Shown: positions 43,966-56,444, counted from the first letter of the stretch. The stretch is 64,000 bases of DNA from Charina bottae (GCA_023362775.1 JALMGJ010000006.1:57557001-57621000); one strand, 5' to 3'. Program-made: numbers and translations. Notes: a model not told the origin generated them from the letters alone.

Positions 43966-44153
43966 TACTTTGTCCAGCCTTTGTTGGAGTATTCTCTGGT
44001 AGTTTTGGAGTTTGCTACAAATCCCTATCTATCCCTTTTGAAAGCATCTGGCAGTGTCCAGTGAATGGCAGAAGGAGGTTTGAGTTAGACAGCCCTCCTC
44101 AGATTTGGGAAGGATGTCTGAGATTCCTCCATTCCTGGATGCAGGCCAAAAAG
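43966..44153 (+). other. exon-like open segment, unproven
   Basis: A pyrimidine-rich run (CTTTTTGCTTGTTTTGCTTACATAG) ends with AG at 43965. The next 188 bases are open in one frame (62 codons, including SIPFESIWQCPVNGRRRFEL and LRFLHSWMQAKK) and end at AAG followed by GTAAGC, a good donor match. No protein family is recognised, and a 62-codon open stretch can occur by chance. Offered only because no other host exon is visible in the window. Confidence 0.15.
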
Positions 44154-44758
44154 GTAAGCAAGGTTAGCTCATGTTCTTCAAATGTCATCATTTTATTTTG
44201 ATAATCACTAGTTCTTAAATTACTCATTGAAATATACACAGGACTGTGATCAAGGTTCTTGGACCATTACCATATATGATAATATCTAACTTTATTATTT
44301 GTCCACTAAATAAGTAGATATAAAATACAAGCAAGAACTAGGCAAAGCAACTCTCTTGAAACCTGAAAATACTTTTGGTGTATCTGACATCTTTCCTTTC
44401 AAGCTGTCAGATAGTTTACCTTGACTAAAATGATACATACCTTCCGCCTGCTCTGCTTGAGACCCCTGTTAATCACACTGGTTCACTTCCATCAACAAAC
44501 TCATGTGTGTGAGACATCTCTACTTCTTTCCACTGAAAAATGTGAGAACTAGAGAACTCCACATGAAAAGTACACATATACCGCTTTTTCCAAAAGTAAC
44601 TAACACTCACACTTAGTTGCAAACTTGATTTTACAAAAATCATAGAATTTCAAAGATAATAATTGTAAACATTATTTCACCATTCAACCTCCCCCGCCCC
44701 CCGCCAAAAGGAAAGAAAACATCAAGGGGAAAAAAGCCATTATGTTTCTGATTTCAAC
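44154..44758. other. no gene recognised
   Basis: AT-rich, with a poly-C/purine stretch near 44690-44710. Confidence 0.4.
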
Positions 44759-44798
44759 TTTATATTCTCTGAAATAGCCTTATTTCAGAGAATATAAA
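44759..44798. repeat. perfect 18-bp hairpin
   Basis: TTTATATTCTCTGAAATA, loop GCCT, then its exact reverse complement. Not followed by a T-run, so not a typical terminator. No family known. Confidence 0.9.
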
Positions 44799-45645
44799 AT
44801 ATAAAATCTAGCTAGCTTGTACCTGGGAAATCCTATACCCCAAATTTGCATACTCATAGAACAAACAATTTGTATCTCATAAGGAATAGAATTTTTATGT
44901 ATTTAGCAAAGAGCTCCTGATTATTTTTATGTGCTGGTGTGGTAGTGAAATAAAAGGTATGCAGCACAATGCCATCCAGTAATCCTGTATTTGTTGGGTT
45001 TATTCAGGCATTATACTGACTGTTCAGCTGAACAGCTAAAGTATGTCCTATCTACATCACAGTTTTCAAGTAGTGCCTCTGCCCAAACCACACATATCTG
45101 CAGATAGGATGCCTGGGCACATATGATTGTCAGTGCCAACAGCTTCCATGAGGAGGGATGTCACAAAAGCATTGTCATGATGCAAGCCCTGCCCCTGTTG
45201 TATGTGTGTGTGATGTCAACTCTTCTGCCACCTTGCCTTTTTTGACCTCTTCTCTGCTGCAGATGTTGCTGGTCAGTGCTGAGCTACGAACGGACTCCTT
45301 CCTATCTATTGATGGTTCTAGATGTAGAAGCCTCCATATAACTTGAAACCCTGAAAGCACAGGGTTCTCAGTCATGGCAAGGCCTCTGTATATCCTTCAG
45401 CACAAGCCCTGAATATGAGCAGGTGTTTCTTTTGCATGCATGGAATACCAGGGGAGATATTGCTGGGTATTTGCAATGTTGGAAGTAGAGCTATTCAGCT
45501 TTCCCTTTTTCTCCATTCACATATTTAACTAAACTGTAAATATAATATTTGAATAGGGCTATTGTTGACAGGAAATCAATGTGAGGCTTTCAGGTTTGTA
45601 ACTCAATCTCAGTTTCATCTCTTGGAAACCTGTACTCAGTCTCCT
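44799..45645. other. no gene recognised
   Basis: Short open frames at 45158-45375 on both strands have no family features. Confidence 0.4.
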
Positions 45646-45653
45646 GACTAGAA

Positions 45654-45734
45654 CAGTGTTTCTCAAATGCTGGCTGGGGAATTCTGGGAGTTGAAGTCCA
45701 CATATCTTAAAGTTGCCAAGTTTGAGAAATACTG
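45654..45734. mobile_element. short hAT MITE (CAGTGTTTCTCAA family)
   Basis: CAGTGTTTCTCAAAT ... TTTGAGAAATACTG with an exact 8-bp duplication GACTAGAA (45646-45653, 45735-45742). The interior GGGGAATTCTGGGAGTTGAA followed by GTCCACAT is a very common squamate MITE sequence. Confidence 0.92.
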
Positions 45735-45742
45735 GACTAGAA

Positions 45743-46500
45743 GAACGAAGTGAGAACTCAAGCAGTTCCAAAGATATCGGGCAATACACACATGCTGACA
45801 CACTCATCCAAATGTAATAAATACGTTAGTTACATACAGAACACAGACCGACTTAATTTTTTCTTAGAATAATAAATACACGAAGAAGAGCTACATAATT
45901 ATCACTATTTACTGCAATTCCTTTCAGCTACAAATCAAAGTATGTTTTCAATAATTTCTTCATATTCACTAATTACTTGTAAACAGTGAGTAAGATTTTA
46001 TATTGTTTTGGAATTTCTCATTCTGAAACATGGGAACTATGTGCAAAACAATTTTCAGGTTTTTTTTTTAATTAACAGTGCTAACCACACATTGCCAGAT
46101 GATTACTCTGTAATCCTAATAAAATAAAATAAAAAATGCTGGGGTTTATTAAATTTAATCCTCTGAAAGTTTTGTTTCTGTAACAGCAAGGGAGAAAAAC
46201 ATCTATCCCCAAAAGATGAAATAGAGTTGGCATATAGAAGAGATCAAAACTGTAATTCAATTTCCTTTAACTTGAAATTTGGATTTGCTGATGGCAGAGA
46301 GGCCTAGACAGGGTGGGGATTGCGCTCTCTCCCTCTCTCTCCCAAGTATCTCCAGAGCACACCACCAGTGTGGTTGCAAAATGGAAAAAAAAACCTAGTA
46401 GCATGATCTTTTATTCTTTGTTATCAAAGTAAAAACCAACATAGGCAGTAGGTGCATTAAGCCTATTTCATTTTTTTTCTCAATGAAAACGAAAAGAAAA
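45743..46500. other. no gene recognised
   Basis: Mostly AT-rich, with a (CT)n-like run at 46323-46342. Confidence 0.4.
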
Positions 46501-46609
46501 AAGCAGGCTGCCCATCCATGCCAATTCTGGGTCCCTCCATGGGTGGGTCACTGCCACATCCTCTGCAGTCCTCTGATGTGGTGTGCTAAAAAAGGTTGCC
46601 AGCCCCTGA
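46501..46609. mobile_element. possible hAT MITE right end
   Basis: GC-rich sequence ends AAAAAAGGTTGCCAGCCCCTG, like the right terminus of CAGGGG-type hAT MITEs. No left end or duplication was found. Confidence 0.35.
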
Positions 46610-47989
46610 CTTAGGAAAAGGAACCTGCCTTTCATTCATTGCATTGAACAAAAGTTGTATAAAAATAAAAATTATTATTGAATCCATTTGATTTTAAGTA
46701 AAAGAACAGTTTAACATTACAAAATTCCAAAAGATATAGAACCCATCTTTAACGGAGAGAGAGGAGGAAGACATCTGTGTATGAAGGAATATGTGTTTAT
46801 TAGGAGTCTATGCCTGCTATAAATGTGTGTCTTGTTTGTTATGCAGAAAAAATATTTATTTAGTTATTTCAGTTTAGGCGCTGCCCAACTCCAAACTGAC
46901 TCTGGACAGCTCACAATGTAATAAGCAATAAAAACACAACACAAAATAAAACATGGGATCCAGCTGCTTGATACAAAAACATAGATATATTCATCAGAGG
47001 GCTCCATCGTCCTAACCCAAGAATAGAGAGGGTATGCAAGGAAGTAAAAGTGAACCAATGAATATGACTTGTGATTGAGTTATGTTTAATTAGGGGTATC
47101 TGGTGGGGGAGGGAGTAATAAAAGAAATCAAGATGTCAGCTGCCACTGTATGCTAAAAGCCCTCTTTTTAAATGTGTGGTACATGTAAAAATGGGCAAGA
47201 TTTCAGTCACACAGTCATGGTGACCATCTTGGCTTTTTGGATCCCCCACCCCCTGCCAGATGTCTCTGTAAAAAGAATCAGTGAATGACAGATTGTTACT
47301 TTGGTCATAACCAGCTTATAAGGGACACATCAACTCTTCTATACAGTGCCAGGAAGATTAACCATTAAAAAAAAATATGCTGCTTGTGGGCCAATAAGAT
47401 TTTCCTGATTTAGAGCCTGCAGGCTTCCTACCTATCCTACGCATTTTTACCTTTTTATTTCTTCGGCAAATTCTTTGGAGCTGAACATTCACTCTGCTTT
47501 GTCAGAATTAATGCTCATTAAAAAAGAAAAGAATAAGAACATAAGCAGGCATTTCCCTCCACACCCCCAAGCATAATGAAATGATTTTGCAATCTAGGAA
47601 CATGCCCAAATGATGGCAACCTTTAATTTATGTTAGAAATAATCACACTATATTAGTACAACCTCTGTCATTAGAAAATTGTATTTTGTAAGAGGGGTTG
47701 GTAATAGGATATAAAGTTAAAAATATGATTCGGAGATAACTTGATAATAGGATTTTTTTTTCATATCAATGACTTTTATAATGCACCAGCAAAGCCAATT
47801 TTCTAATATAATACAATACTCTAATGGAGAAATAAGGCAAGAGGCTCTGCTGAAAAGTGGCAATGACAACTACATGAACTTTTGAGATACTTTTTAAAAA
47901 TTTTTGCTCTATTTTTAAGTGTTTTAAGTATGTCCCTAACTTTCCTAAGAGTAGTGCTTAGCATTTCACATTTTGTCATAACTTTTCCT
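46610..47989. other. no gene recognised, LINE tail possible
   Basis: The part at 46870-46950 (GGCGCTGCCCAACTCC, CTCTGGACAGCTCACAATG, AATAAAAACACAAC) looks like a minus-strand tail of an L2-like repeat. The rest is unrecognised. Confidence 0.35.
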
Positions 47990-48112
47990 TTGTGGTGCCT
48001 GCCCACTGGAATGATCTGCTGCCCTCCAACATATGGTTGGCTTCAACCTTGCTGGCCTTTAGAAAGGCACTGAAAATCTGGCTCTTTCCTCAACTGTTTG
48101 GGCTAGAATGAC
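47990..48112 (+). pseudogene. L2-type LINE C-terminal fragment
   Basis: The frame reads CPLEWSAALQ-like sequence in decayed form, then LLAFRKALKIWLF, matching the L2 C-terminus (TFRKQLKTWLCHLA) seen at 54900-54950. It is a short, old fragment immediately left of the gypsy LTR. Confidence 0.6.
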
Positions 48113-48181
48113 AGGAGTTCCCATCTGCAAGGCCCTGCAGATATGAATCCCTGATCACCAATTAATGGTTTTTCTTCAGTT

Positions 48182-48245
48182 TGTCAGGAATGAGCCTGCC
48201 CTCACCGCCATGCCAGACTCGGAATCGGAGGAGGACAAGCCGATT
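48182..48245 (+). repeat. gypsy 5' LTR stub
   Basis: TGTCAGGAATGAGCCTGCCC and the next 45 bases match the start of the 3' LTR at 50644-50705. Sequence then switches to pol (GGTCTTTCTAATGCCCC) after CCGATT. Confidence 0.85.
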
Positions 48246-50600
48246 GGTCTTTCTAATGCCCCTGCGGTCTTCATGCACTTCATGCATGACGTGTTCAAGG
48301 ACCTCCTAGACCAGTATCTGATTATCTACCTTGACGACATCTTAATCTTCTCATCTTCGCCCAGCGAACACGTGCAGCATGTGTGCACCGTACTGCAGAG
48401 GCTGTGAGAGAACCGCCTGTATGCCAAACTGGAGAAGTGCCAGTTTGCCTGTGAGACAGTCGAATTCCTGGGCCACTAGATCTCTGCCACTGGCATAGCA
48501 ATGGAGCCTGGCAAGGTGGAGGCGCTGCAGTCTTGGCAACCCCCATGCCGGGCCAAGGACATGCAGTGATTTCTTGGATTTGCCAATTATTACAGCAATT
48601 TCATTCCGCAGTTCGCAGAGCTCGCCACCCTGCTCTCCAACCTGCTCCGGAAGAGGTCTAAGTTTACCTGGGGAGAGACGGAGCAATAGGCCTTTGAGAA
48701 ACTAAAACTCACCTTCACCTCTGAGCCCATCCTGAGACACCCAGACCCATTCCAGGCGTTCGTGGTAGAGACGGATGCATCGGACATCGCCATTGGTACA
48801 ATTCTACTGCAAGCTGACACCTGAACCAACACACTATGCCCTTGCGCCTACTACTCCCAGAAGCTCGCAGCCGCTGAGAAGGCCTATACCATCTGGGACA
48901 AAGAGCTTCTGGCGATTAAGGTGGCATTTGAGTTATGGTGACATCACCTGGAGGGGGCTCGACACCCGATTGAGGTGAGGATCAACCACCGGGACTTGGA
49001 ACATTTGAAGACCACCAGAACACTGAACCAGCAACAGATCTGTTGGTCCCTGTTTTTCTCATCGTTTAATTTCAAGGTGACTTACATTCCACAAGGCCAG
49101 AACCAGTGGGCAGATGTGCTTTCACAAAAGCCCAAATATGACCGTGGGGAACTTCCAGCTGCACCCCAGGCCATCATTCCCCTTGAGCGGTTTGCTGCAA
49201 CATCCGGACTGTGTGACCTGCTCCAACAGATTTGAGAGCAACAAAGAAAGGACTCTTTTGTGAAACAGCAGAGGCAGGAAATGGCGCAGCTCCCTGCAGC
49301 TCAAGCAACCCCTTGGGCTTGGAAGCACGAGGCACTCTGCTTTCGGGGGTGCTATTATGTACCCTCAGGGGAGTTGTGGACACTGGCCCTACAGATATGC
49401 CACGACAACCCCACCGCTGGCCATTTTGGATTTTTCAAAACACTGAACTTGGTCTCCTGAGAGTTCTGGTGGCCACACATATGGGACAATGTGAAAAAGT
49501 ACATGGTATCTTGTCCTAAGTGTCGCAGAGCAAAAAACCAGACGGGCAAACCACCTGGTCTTCTAATGCCACTGCCCATCCCAGGACAACCTTGGGAGGC
49601 CATTTCCATGGACTTTGTCACAAATATTCCGAAATCCCAGTGGTGGTGGACTCCATGACCAAAATGGCTCATTTCATCGCTTGTGAAGGCTTGCCCACCA
49701 CGCAAGAGACAGTGCGCCTGTACATAAGGCATGTTTTCAAACTGCAGGAATAGCAAAAAGAGTGGTGTCAGACTGAGGCACTCCTCCAGAACCTGAACAT
49801 TCAAGGCCATTTGTCAATGGTGTTCCATCTGCAATCAGATGGAGGGACTGAACGGATGAACACCATCTTGGAGCAATACCTGCGTTGCTACATCAACTAT
49901 CAGCAGGACAATTGGGTGGACCTGCTAGCATTGGCGAAGTTTGCTTACAACAGCACGCAACACTCATCCACCCAGATGTCTCCGTTCATGGCCAGCTATG
50001 GGTTCCAGCCGCAACTTTTTCCCCTCACCGCTCTGGACTCTTCCATGCCTGCTGCCAACCAGTTTTTCCAGGAACTACAGGCCAGCCACCAGGTACTCTG
50101 TGAACAGCTGGAGAAGGCCAAGGAAGACTACAAGCGTTTTGCTGATCGCCATTGGTAGGCGGGGCCCTTGCTAGCAGTCGGTGACCTGGTGTGGCTGTCC
50201 ACAAGACACCTAGCCTCCTCTTGCCCATCTCGGAAGCTGGACCACTGATTCCTGGGGTCATTTCCAGTAGAGGCCATCATCAATCCAGTTGCCTTCCAAC
50301 TAACCCTCCCTTCTCACATGCATGTACAACCCGTGTTCCACAGGTCCCTGTTAATTCCTGCATCGGCTGACAGCCCGCTCAGACCTAGGAAAACACCACC
50401 ACCCCAGTCATCATCCAAGGAGAGACCAAGTACGAGGTCACTTGCATCCTGGATTCGTGCAGACGCTGTGGTCGCCTCCAGTATTTAATTGACTGGAAAG
50501 GTTACGGGCCAGATGAGTACTCTTGGGAGAATGCTTCAGACATCCACACACTGTTACGGGTGCAACAGTTTCATTGCCAATACCCACATAAACACAGACC
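48240..50600 (+). pseudogene. gypsy pol: RT, RNase H, integrase, chromodomain
   Basis: [19 protein letters not shown] and the catalytic YLDDILIFS (48331-48357). RNase [46 protein letters not shown] and QNQWADVLSQKP (48760-49130). Integrase: CHDNPTAGHFG and CPKCRRAK zinc residues, SMDFVTNIP, then AYNSTQHSSTQMSPF (49390-49990). Chromodomain: YEVTCILDS, LQYLIDWKGYGPDEYSWE (50430-50535), which in relatives reads histone marks to direct insertion. In-frame stops occur at about 48405, 48478, 48690, 48823, 48940, 49233 and 49458, and frameshifts after 49620. Confidence 0.88.
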
Positions 50601-50624
50601 ACAAAACCAGGGGGGAGGAAGGTC

Positions 50625-50643
50625 CTGCGGGGGGGGGGGATAG
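50625..50643 (+). promoter_or_regulatory. gypsy polypurine tract
   Basis: An uninterrupted G-run (GCGGGGGGGGGGATAG) directly precedes the TGTCAGG start of the 3' LTR. Confidence 0.6.
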
Positions 50644-51730
50644 TGTCAGGAATTAGCCTGCCCTCGCCGCCATGCCAGACAGAATCAGAGGAGGACGAGC
50701 CGATCACCAGAAGAAGCTGGGATGGCGCGAAAGGGGAATCTGAGCTGGAGGTGCTGATTGGAGGCAGCCTGGAAGAAGAAACCCCTCCACCTATCAGCGT
50801 GTGCCAAAGGAGGGTGGAGAGGTTCCCCTCTGTAAACGGCGCAAAATTTGAGGAATAAAAGAGCCAGCGCAGCCGGTGCGAGTTGCCAGAGACAACCGTT
50901 CACACACCTCACTGACGTACCTGGAAGAAAACGATTCCATTGCCACATGCACCTTTGGACCAGAGCCTGCTGCTGCTGCTGCGAGAGGGCCCACTTTTGT
51001 GCCAGACCTAGCCATCGCCTCCGACTGCATTTCTGAGCCCGGTTCTGCCATAGCCTTGCCCCCTGTTTCCGAGCCTCGCTCTGCCGCCGCCATCTGGGTT
51101 CCTGAATTGTGGGCTGTTACTGTGGCTCCACACCAGGCCAATCTGAACCCGTTCTCCACCGGTAACTCTGCAGGCCTTCCGCCTGGTCTTGTCTCTGTCT
51201 TGGTGAGTCTTCCTGCCAACAAGCCAAGCCTTGCCGCCGCGCAAGGTTCTGCCTCTGAGCCTGGCCCCGATCCTGCACCTTGCCTGACCTCTGCAGGTAA
51301 CCTGTCCCAGACCTGAGCCACTGGTGGATTGGACCCCAGCGTGAATTGGGCTGCCTGCTGCGATCTCGTAGGGGAATCCTCCCAGCCCGGTTCTGCTGCC
51401 GCACAAGCCCCTGCCTCTGAGGCTTGTCCCAGTTCTGCGCCTGGTCTGCTCACTGTAGAGGAACTGATCTGGAACCTGGCCACGTGTGAACTGAACTCTA
51501 GTGCAAATTGGGCCATCTTCTGTGTTCTTGGGAGGGGATCCTCCCAGTCTTGTCCTGCTGCTGCACAAGCCCTTGCCTCTGGGTCTTGTCCCAGTTCCGC
51601 GCCTGACCTGCCTTCCGCATAGATCCCAATCCCAGACCCGGCCATGTGTGAACTGAACTCTAGTGTAAATTGGGCTACTTTCTGTGATTCATTAATAAAG
51701 AACTTCTTGATGAATGCTTCTTGTGTCAGT
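50644..51730 (+). repeat. gypsy 3' LTR (about 1.1 kb)
   Basis: Starts TGTCAGGAATTAGCCTGCCC, matching the 5' stub. It is GC-rich with internal direct repeats (CCCGGTTCTGCTGCCGCAC and CCTCTGAGGCTTGTCCCAGT variants) between about 51200 and 51660, and has AATAAAGAACTTC near 51694. Long open frames on both strands reflect these repeats. Bases 50720-50817 are homologous to the hAT-like MITEs at 30327 and 57999. The right end is approximate. Confidence 0.8.
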
Positions 51731-51734
51731 CTTA

Positions 51735-53235
51735 GTCTTAGCTGGAATTGTGTATTTTGTTTGTTCATTTTGTATTCTGGGTTATTGTAGGCCATGTTCG
51801 ACTTGGCAGTTATATAAATGTCATAAATAAATCAATAAATAACAAAGTCATTCAGGGGAGGTGCTGAAGTTTTGCTAAATTTCTCCACTAGAGTATCAGA
51901 TTAACAGAATTTCACAGATGGGAAACAAAAGTAGTAGAGAACAAATCTAAGAACTGTGGCTCTGCCATAAACATAACCACGAAGGAAATTATGACAAAAA
52001 GGAATAGAAGGATGTAATTTACTGTACATTGTTTTACAAAGTTGAATATGCTGAGCTCTCTTTTGGACAAGATAATCGTTTACTTTTATCCAGAAATCTT
52101 TTAGTCTTGAACTCATTCAGCCTGCAAAGGAGATTAATGTTTTGATAAATCCCTGAGCCCCACTTCCATACAGAAAGATACAATTTTCCTTCCAAGGAAA
52201 ATAAAAATCTGTAAAAGATCCAAAACAAATGAGATTGTCTGGGCAATATAAATCTTGCCAATCTCTTGCAACTGAGATACTTAGTGCTAAAGATCGCCAA
52301 CACTAATGTTAACAACACTAATGTTATAAATTATTGGATATTTATAAATTCATTTGATCAATTGTTTTAGTATTAGTGTCAGCATATGACTCTGACTACA
52401 ATAAGAACTTTGCTTACCTTTAGCAAACCCACTGTATCTCAGATGTATTGAAAATCAGGGATGATTTATTTTTTTTAACACCATACCTATCACTGCTTTA
52501 GGTAACTGCCAATTCTATCTTTCCCCATGCCACCAGAGGGCTATCTTGCTAGACAGTAATTGTAATCAGCAGAAGCCAGCAGTTACTGGTAAATTGCATA
52601 TGCCAGAAAGTCCTCCCCAGCTCTATCAAGGCCAGGAAATAATAAACACACCCTGGAAGATGGCCAGAAGAAAAACTTAGAACAGCATGCAGAGAATATG
52701 CTAGCTAACTTCTCTGGGCCAATACAAAAGCAAAAGCAAGTTCAAATTGATATAACCTCTAAGCTGGGGGAAGGAAAACAAATGTTTCAAATTCTTCATG
52801 CTTCAGCTGAGTTATATAAAATACTTTCCTCTTTATCTGAGTCAGACAATATGAACTGGAATTCTGCCACTATCCCTCAAGGACTTATAATGAAGAAAAT
52901 CTTTCTCTGGGGCCCCTTCTTACCGATCACATAGCATAAGATCAAGTATGTGTCACTTCCAAGAAGCTAGAACAGTACCCTACTGAAGAAAAGAAAATGA
53001 AGATGCTAAGGGAAAGGACATACCAATGAGCATAACAGACAAATCAATGCTGTTTGAAAGGTCTTGGCAGAAGGTTATAAAAGCCTCTCCAGACTAAATG
53101 TTTCTTTCCATGACCCAAGGGAAAGAAAGGGGGCCAAGGGGAGAAGGGTTTTGAGTCCACTACAGATCAGAAGACAGTACAACTGAACTCTCAGTGATTT
53201 CCAATGATTTTGTGAAGGATATAACTTTAATCTTA
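51735..53235. other. no gene recognised
   Basis: AT-rich. An eroded tail with AATAAATCAATAAATAAC at 51825-51842 is LINE-like. Confidence 0.4.
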
Positions 53236-53239
53236 GCTC

Positions 53240-53660
53240 CTTATGAAGCCACATTTATAAGGACAATATAGACTGCAAACTGCTGAATGACCTCTCTAGG
53301 GGCTTCATGTAGATATTTAAAGAAAAAGGGAGGAGAGGACCAACCTCTTTGACACCCCACAAAGCAGCAACCACTGAGACAATCTCTCCTTCCCTACTGA
53401 CAGTGAGTGGAACTGCCCACTGAGGAAGGTGCAGAACCATTATAAAACAGTATCTCGACCCCCAAGTTCTGCATACAGTTCAGAAGGATACCATGGTCAA
53501 TGGCATTGAAGGCCATTGAGAGGTTCAACAAGATCAGGAGAGACACCTTATCTACATCCAGGTCTCAAAAAAGGTCATCTACAAAGACAACCAAAGCTGT
53601 CTCCATCCCATTCTCAGGCCTGAATTGTAATGGGTCCAGATAATTTGCTAGAAAGGTAAG
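53240..53660 (-). pseudogene. old L2 RT fragment
   Basis: On the minus strand one frame reads LLNLSMAFNAIDHGILL (about 53545-53495), matching L2 LDLSAAFDTIDHGILL, and another reads LPFSLNIYMKPLE (about 53330-53290), matching LLFNIYMKPLGE. Stops and frameshifts are common. It lies opposite and next to a younger L2 copy on the plus strand. Confidence 0.75.
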
Positions 53661-53814
53661 GTTGGATGAAGTAATTTGTTTATATATTTCTTTTCCTTTT
53701 TTTTTTTACTATATTCTTATTTTTTATTTCTATTCTATTTTTCTTTCTTTTCTGTACTTTCTATTTTTTCTTCTTTTCTTTTCTGTTGTTGTTTGTATTA
53801 GTTTAGGTGCAGGG

Positions 53815-55175
53815 TAGAACCTGGATTGGGTAAGATCCTGGCTCTTCTTGACCTCTCAGCGGCTTTCGATACCATTGACCATGGTATCCTTTTGGGGCGG
53901 CTCGGAGAGTTGGGGGTGGGCGGCGTAGTTTTGCGCTGGTTCGCCTCCTTCCTCCGGGATCGGTCCCAATCGGTGGTAATAGGAGATGAGAGGTCCGACC
54001 CTCGGCCCCTACTTTGTGGGGTGCCGCAGGGCTCGGTTCTCTCCCCTCTCCTGTTTAATATCTACATGAAACCACTGGGTGAGATCATCCGCCAACATGG
54101 GATGAGGTATCATCAATATGCTGATGATACTCAATTGTATATCTCCATCCCGGGCGAGTTAAGTGATGCAGTGGCTGCCCTCTCTCAGTGTCTGAAGGCT
54201 GTGGGGGTCTGGATGGGGAACAACAGGCTTCAGCTGAACCCTGGTAAGACAGAGTGGCTGTGGATTGATGGCGCCTCGGGATCCAGAGAGTTGTCATCTT
54301 TAGATCTGGATGGGGTGGCACTACCCCGTTCGGACTCGGTGCGGAACCTGGGGGTCCTTCTGGACTCACGGCTCCTGCTCGATGAGCAGGTGGCAGCCGT
54401 GGCCAGAAGGGCGTTTATGCAACTTCGAGTTGTACGCCAGCTACGCCCTTTCCTGGACCGAGATGCCCTCCGTACAGTCACTCATGCCCTGGTCATCTCT
54501 CACATAGACTATTGCAATGCGCTCTACATGGGGCTACCCTTGAAGAGTATCCGGAAGCTTCAGCTGGTCCAGAATGCAGCTGCGCGCGCAGTTATGGGTG
54601 CCTCAAGATCGGCACATGTGACACCTCTGCTGCGTGAGCTGCACTGGTTACCAGTTTGCTTCCGGGTGCAATTCAAGGTGTTGGTGGTTACCTTTAAAGC
54701 CCTACATGGCATGGGACCAGGTTACCTAAGGAACCGCCTCATTCCCAGAACGTCGACCCGCCCCACCAGGTTATCCAGAGAGGGCTTGCTACGGATCCCA
54801 TCTATAAAAGAATTCCATCTGATGGGGTCCAGGAGGCGAGCCTTCTCGGCAGTGGCACCCGCCCTTTGGAACATTCTCCCCCTGGAGGTGAGGCAGGCCC
54901 CCACACTCCTGACCTTCCGAAAGCAATTGAAGACCTGGCTCTGCCACCTCGCCTGGGATGGGGGAGGTAATAGCTCCTCTTGGAGGTGGCTGGCACCATA
55001 GAGTTCCTTTAAACAATAACATAACCTCTTGGATTTTATATATTTATATATTTATATTTAATTAAATTGGAATGATGTATTGTATTTTATATGCTTTTAA
55101 TTAATCAATTTTGTTGTAAACCGCTCAGAGTCCCCTTGTGGGGGGAGATGGGCGGTGATATAAATTAAACAATAA
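53815..55175 (+). mobile_element. L2 LINE, 5'-truncated, with 3' tail
   Basis: The element begins inside the RT and runs to the end of the protein, then a 3' UTR with TGTAAACCGCTCAGAGTCC and GGGGGAGATGGGCGGTGAT, the typical L2 tail of squamates. A T-rich block (53690-53800), possibly another LINE's 3' UTR, precedes it. Confidence 0.88.
53826..55001 (+). pseudogene. L2 reverse transcriptase C-terminal 391 codons, open
   Basis: Motifs in order: LDLSAAFDTIDHGILL (residues 8-23), LCGVPQGSVLSPLLFNIYM (63-81), YHQYADDTQLY with the catalytic YADD at 98-101, then NPGKTEWLW, SHIDYCNALYMGLP, QNAAARAVMG, LHWLPVCFR and FRKQLKTWLCHLA. No stop interrupts it, so this is a young insertion. The endonuclease and RT N-terminus are missing because of 5' truncation. 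The ATG at 53826 is incidental, since the frame is a fragment. Confidence 0.88.
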
Positions 55176-55179
55176 GATA

Positions 55180-56442
55180 GTGTCTGAAAACTATTTAGAA
55201 GGGCCTCTGAAGTGGACTCAAGTCCCTGGAGTATGATAGTTTGTCCCTTTCCTGAGAATTGTGAGAAACAGTTAATCATTTGAATTTATTTTAGAAGAGG
55301 AAAAGGAGATGAAAAAGAGGTCCACTGGGGAGTTTGACTGTTACTTCTCAAGGTTGTCTTATCTGCTCTTGTTATGGACGCATTAGATGGTTTCACCGTA
55401 TTATGGTCAGACTTGGCACAGTGCCTATACTCTGAAGTAGAGAACAGAGGCTTGAGGATCATGTCTTGGAAAACCCGGACTGGAAGAATTTGAAAGGAAG
55501 CCAGCTAATTCCTCATTTTGATTCACGTCATGAGAATTGTTGAAGAGTGAATCCTAAGGTTATCCATATTATTAGGAAGCCACTCAACAGCACCTAAGTC
55601 CACTTGGGATGTGCAAGACGTGGCTCAGAGAAAGAAGAGTTTTTTTGTGAGATGCCCACCTCTCTTTACTGAAGCTGTTATTTGGAATAAGTATTATTTG
55701 GGCTGGTTGAAACAAATACTTGGAAATATCAAAAGCAACAGAGGAAGTTAGGGAAAGTATTAACCCTCCAGGTGTTAAACACTGGTCCACTTCAGATGGC
55801 AGTGAGATCTCTGATTAACAGGAGTTTGAGCAGATGATTTAAGAGCTGGAGGAGAGTGTCAAGCTTCTCATTAACTGTTGTTATATTACAATAAATCAAA
55901 GGTCCAGTGTCTGCTGTGCGAAGGAAGCAAATTGCCAGCAGAGCAGTATGAGAAGCAACTGCTATTAGAGATTTATTCATCTCTTTACTGCCAAGGCTGT
56001 TCAGTTGCTGGTTTGAGAGCAGAGACTCAGCCAAAAGCGAGGGGAGATTTGGACCTGATCATTTGCTGCTCCTTCTGTCTCCCTCTCTAATAAGGCAAAA
56101 GACTCAGATTGATTATTTATAATAAATAAATCTTCATCACTTACTAAAATAAAGTCCATGTTCGGGACCAGGTTGTCAATTTTTAGTTGTTTCAGAACTT
56201 TCTTGGGGCTCATTTGTTCGGAGTTAGTTTGACCTCTCTTTTCCCCTTATTGAAAGATGAACGAGGCACCAAAGTAGGTGTCAGTGAATTAAGTGCTGAG
56301 ATGTGAATAAATTAAATAAAAGTTGGAGTTCAAAATAAAGTTCAATTGATTTATGGCCAGACTAATACTGGAAGAGTAAAAAAGAAAAAGAATAAAATAA
56401 AAGCTTGATAGGCAGAGAAAAGGCAGATGCTGCCATCATGCC

Positions 56443-56444
<2 letters not shown>
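55180..56444. other. no gene recognised
   Basis: Short open frames lack family motifs. Confidence 0.4.

Larger units (their letters stand above)
48182..51730 (+). mobile_element. Ty3/gypsy chromovirus, decayed and 5'-deleted
   Basis: A 5' LTR stub (48182-48245) runs directly into RT, so the rest of the LTR, gag, protease and the RT fingers are missing. RNase H, integrase and a chromodomain follow, then a polypurine tract and a long 3' LTR from 50644. The RT, RNase H, integrase, chromodomain order defines a chromovirus. Many stop codons and frameshifts are present. The right end and duplications are uncertain (CAGTT left and CAGTC right are possible). Confidence 0.88.

Noticed and set aside
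45158..45375. Possible small exon with upstream CTCTTCTCTGCTGCAG
   Set aside because: No donor site in frame and no recognisable protein; the open frames on both strands are short.
50794..51795. 333-codon frame on the minus strand
   Set aside because: It lies antisense across the GC-rich gypsy 3' LTR with internal repeats, shows no domain and crosses the LTR boundary.
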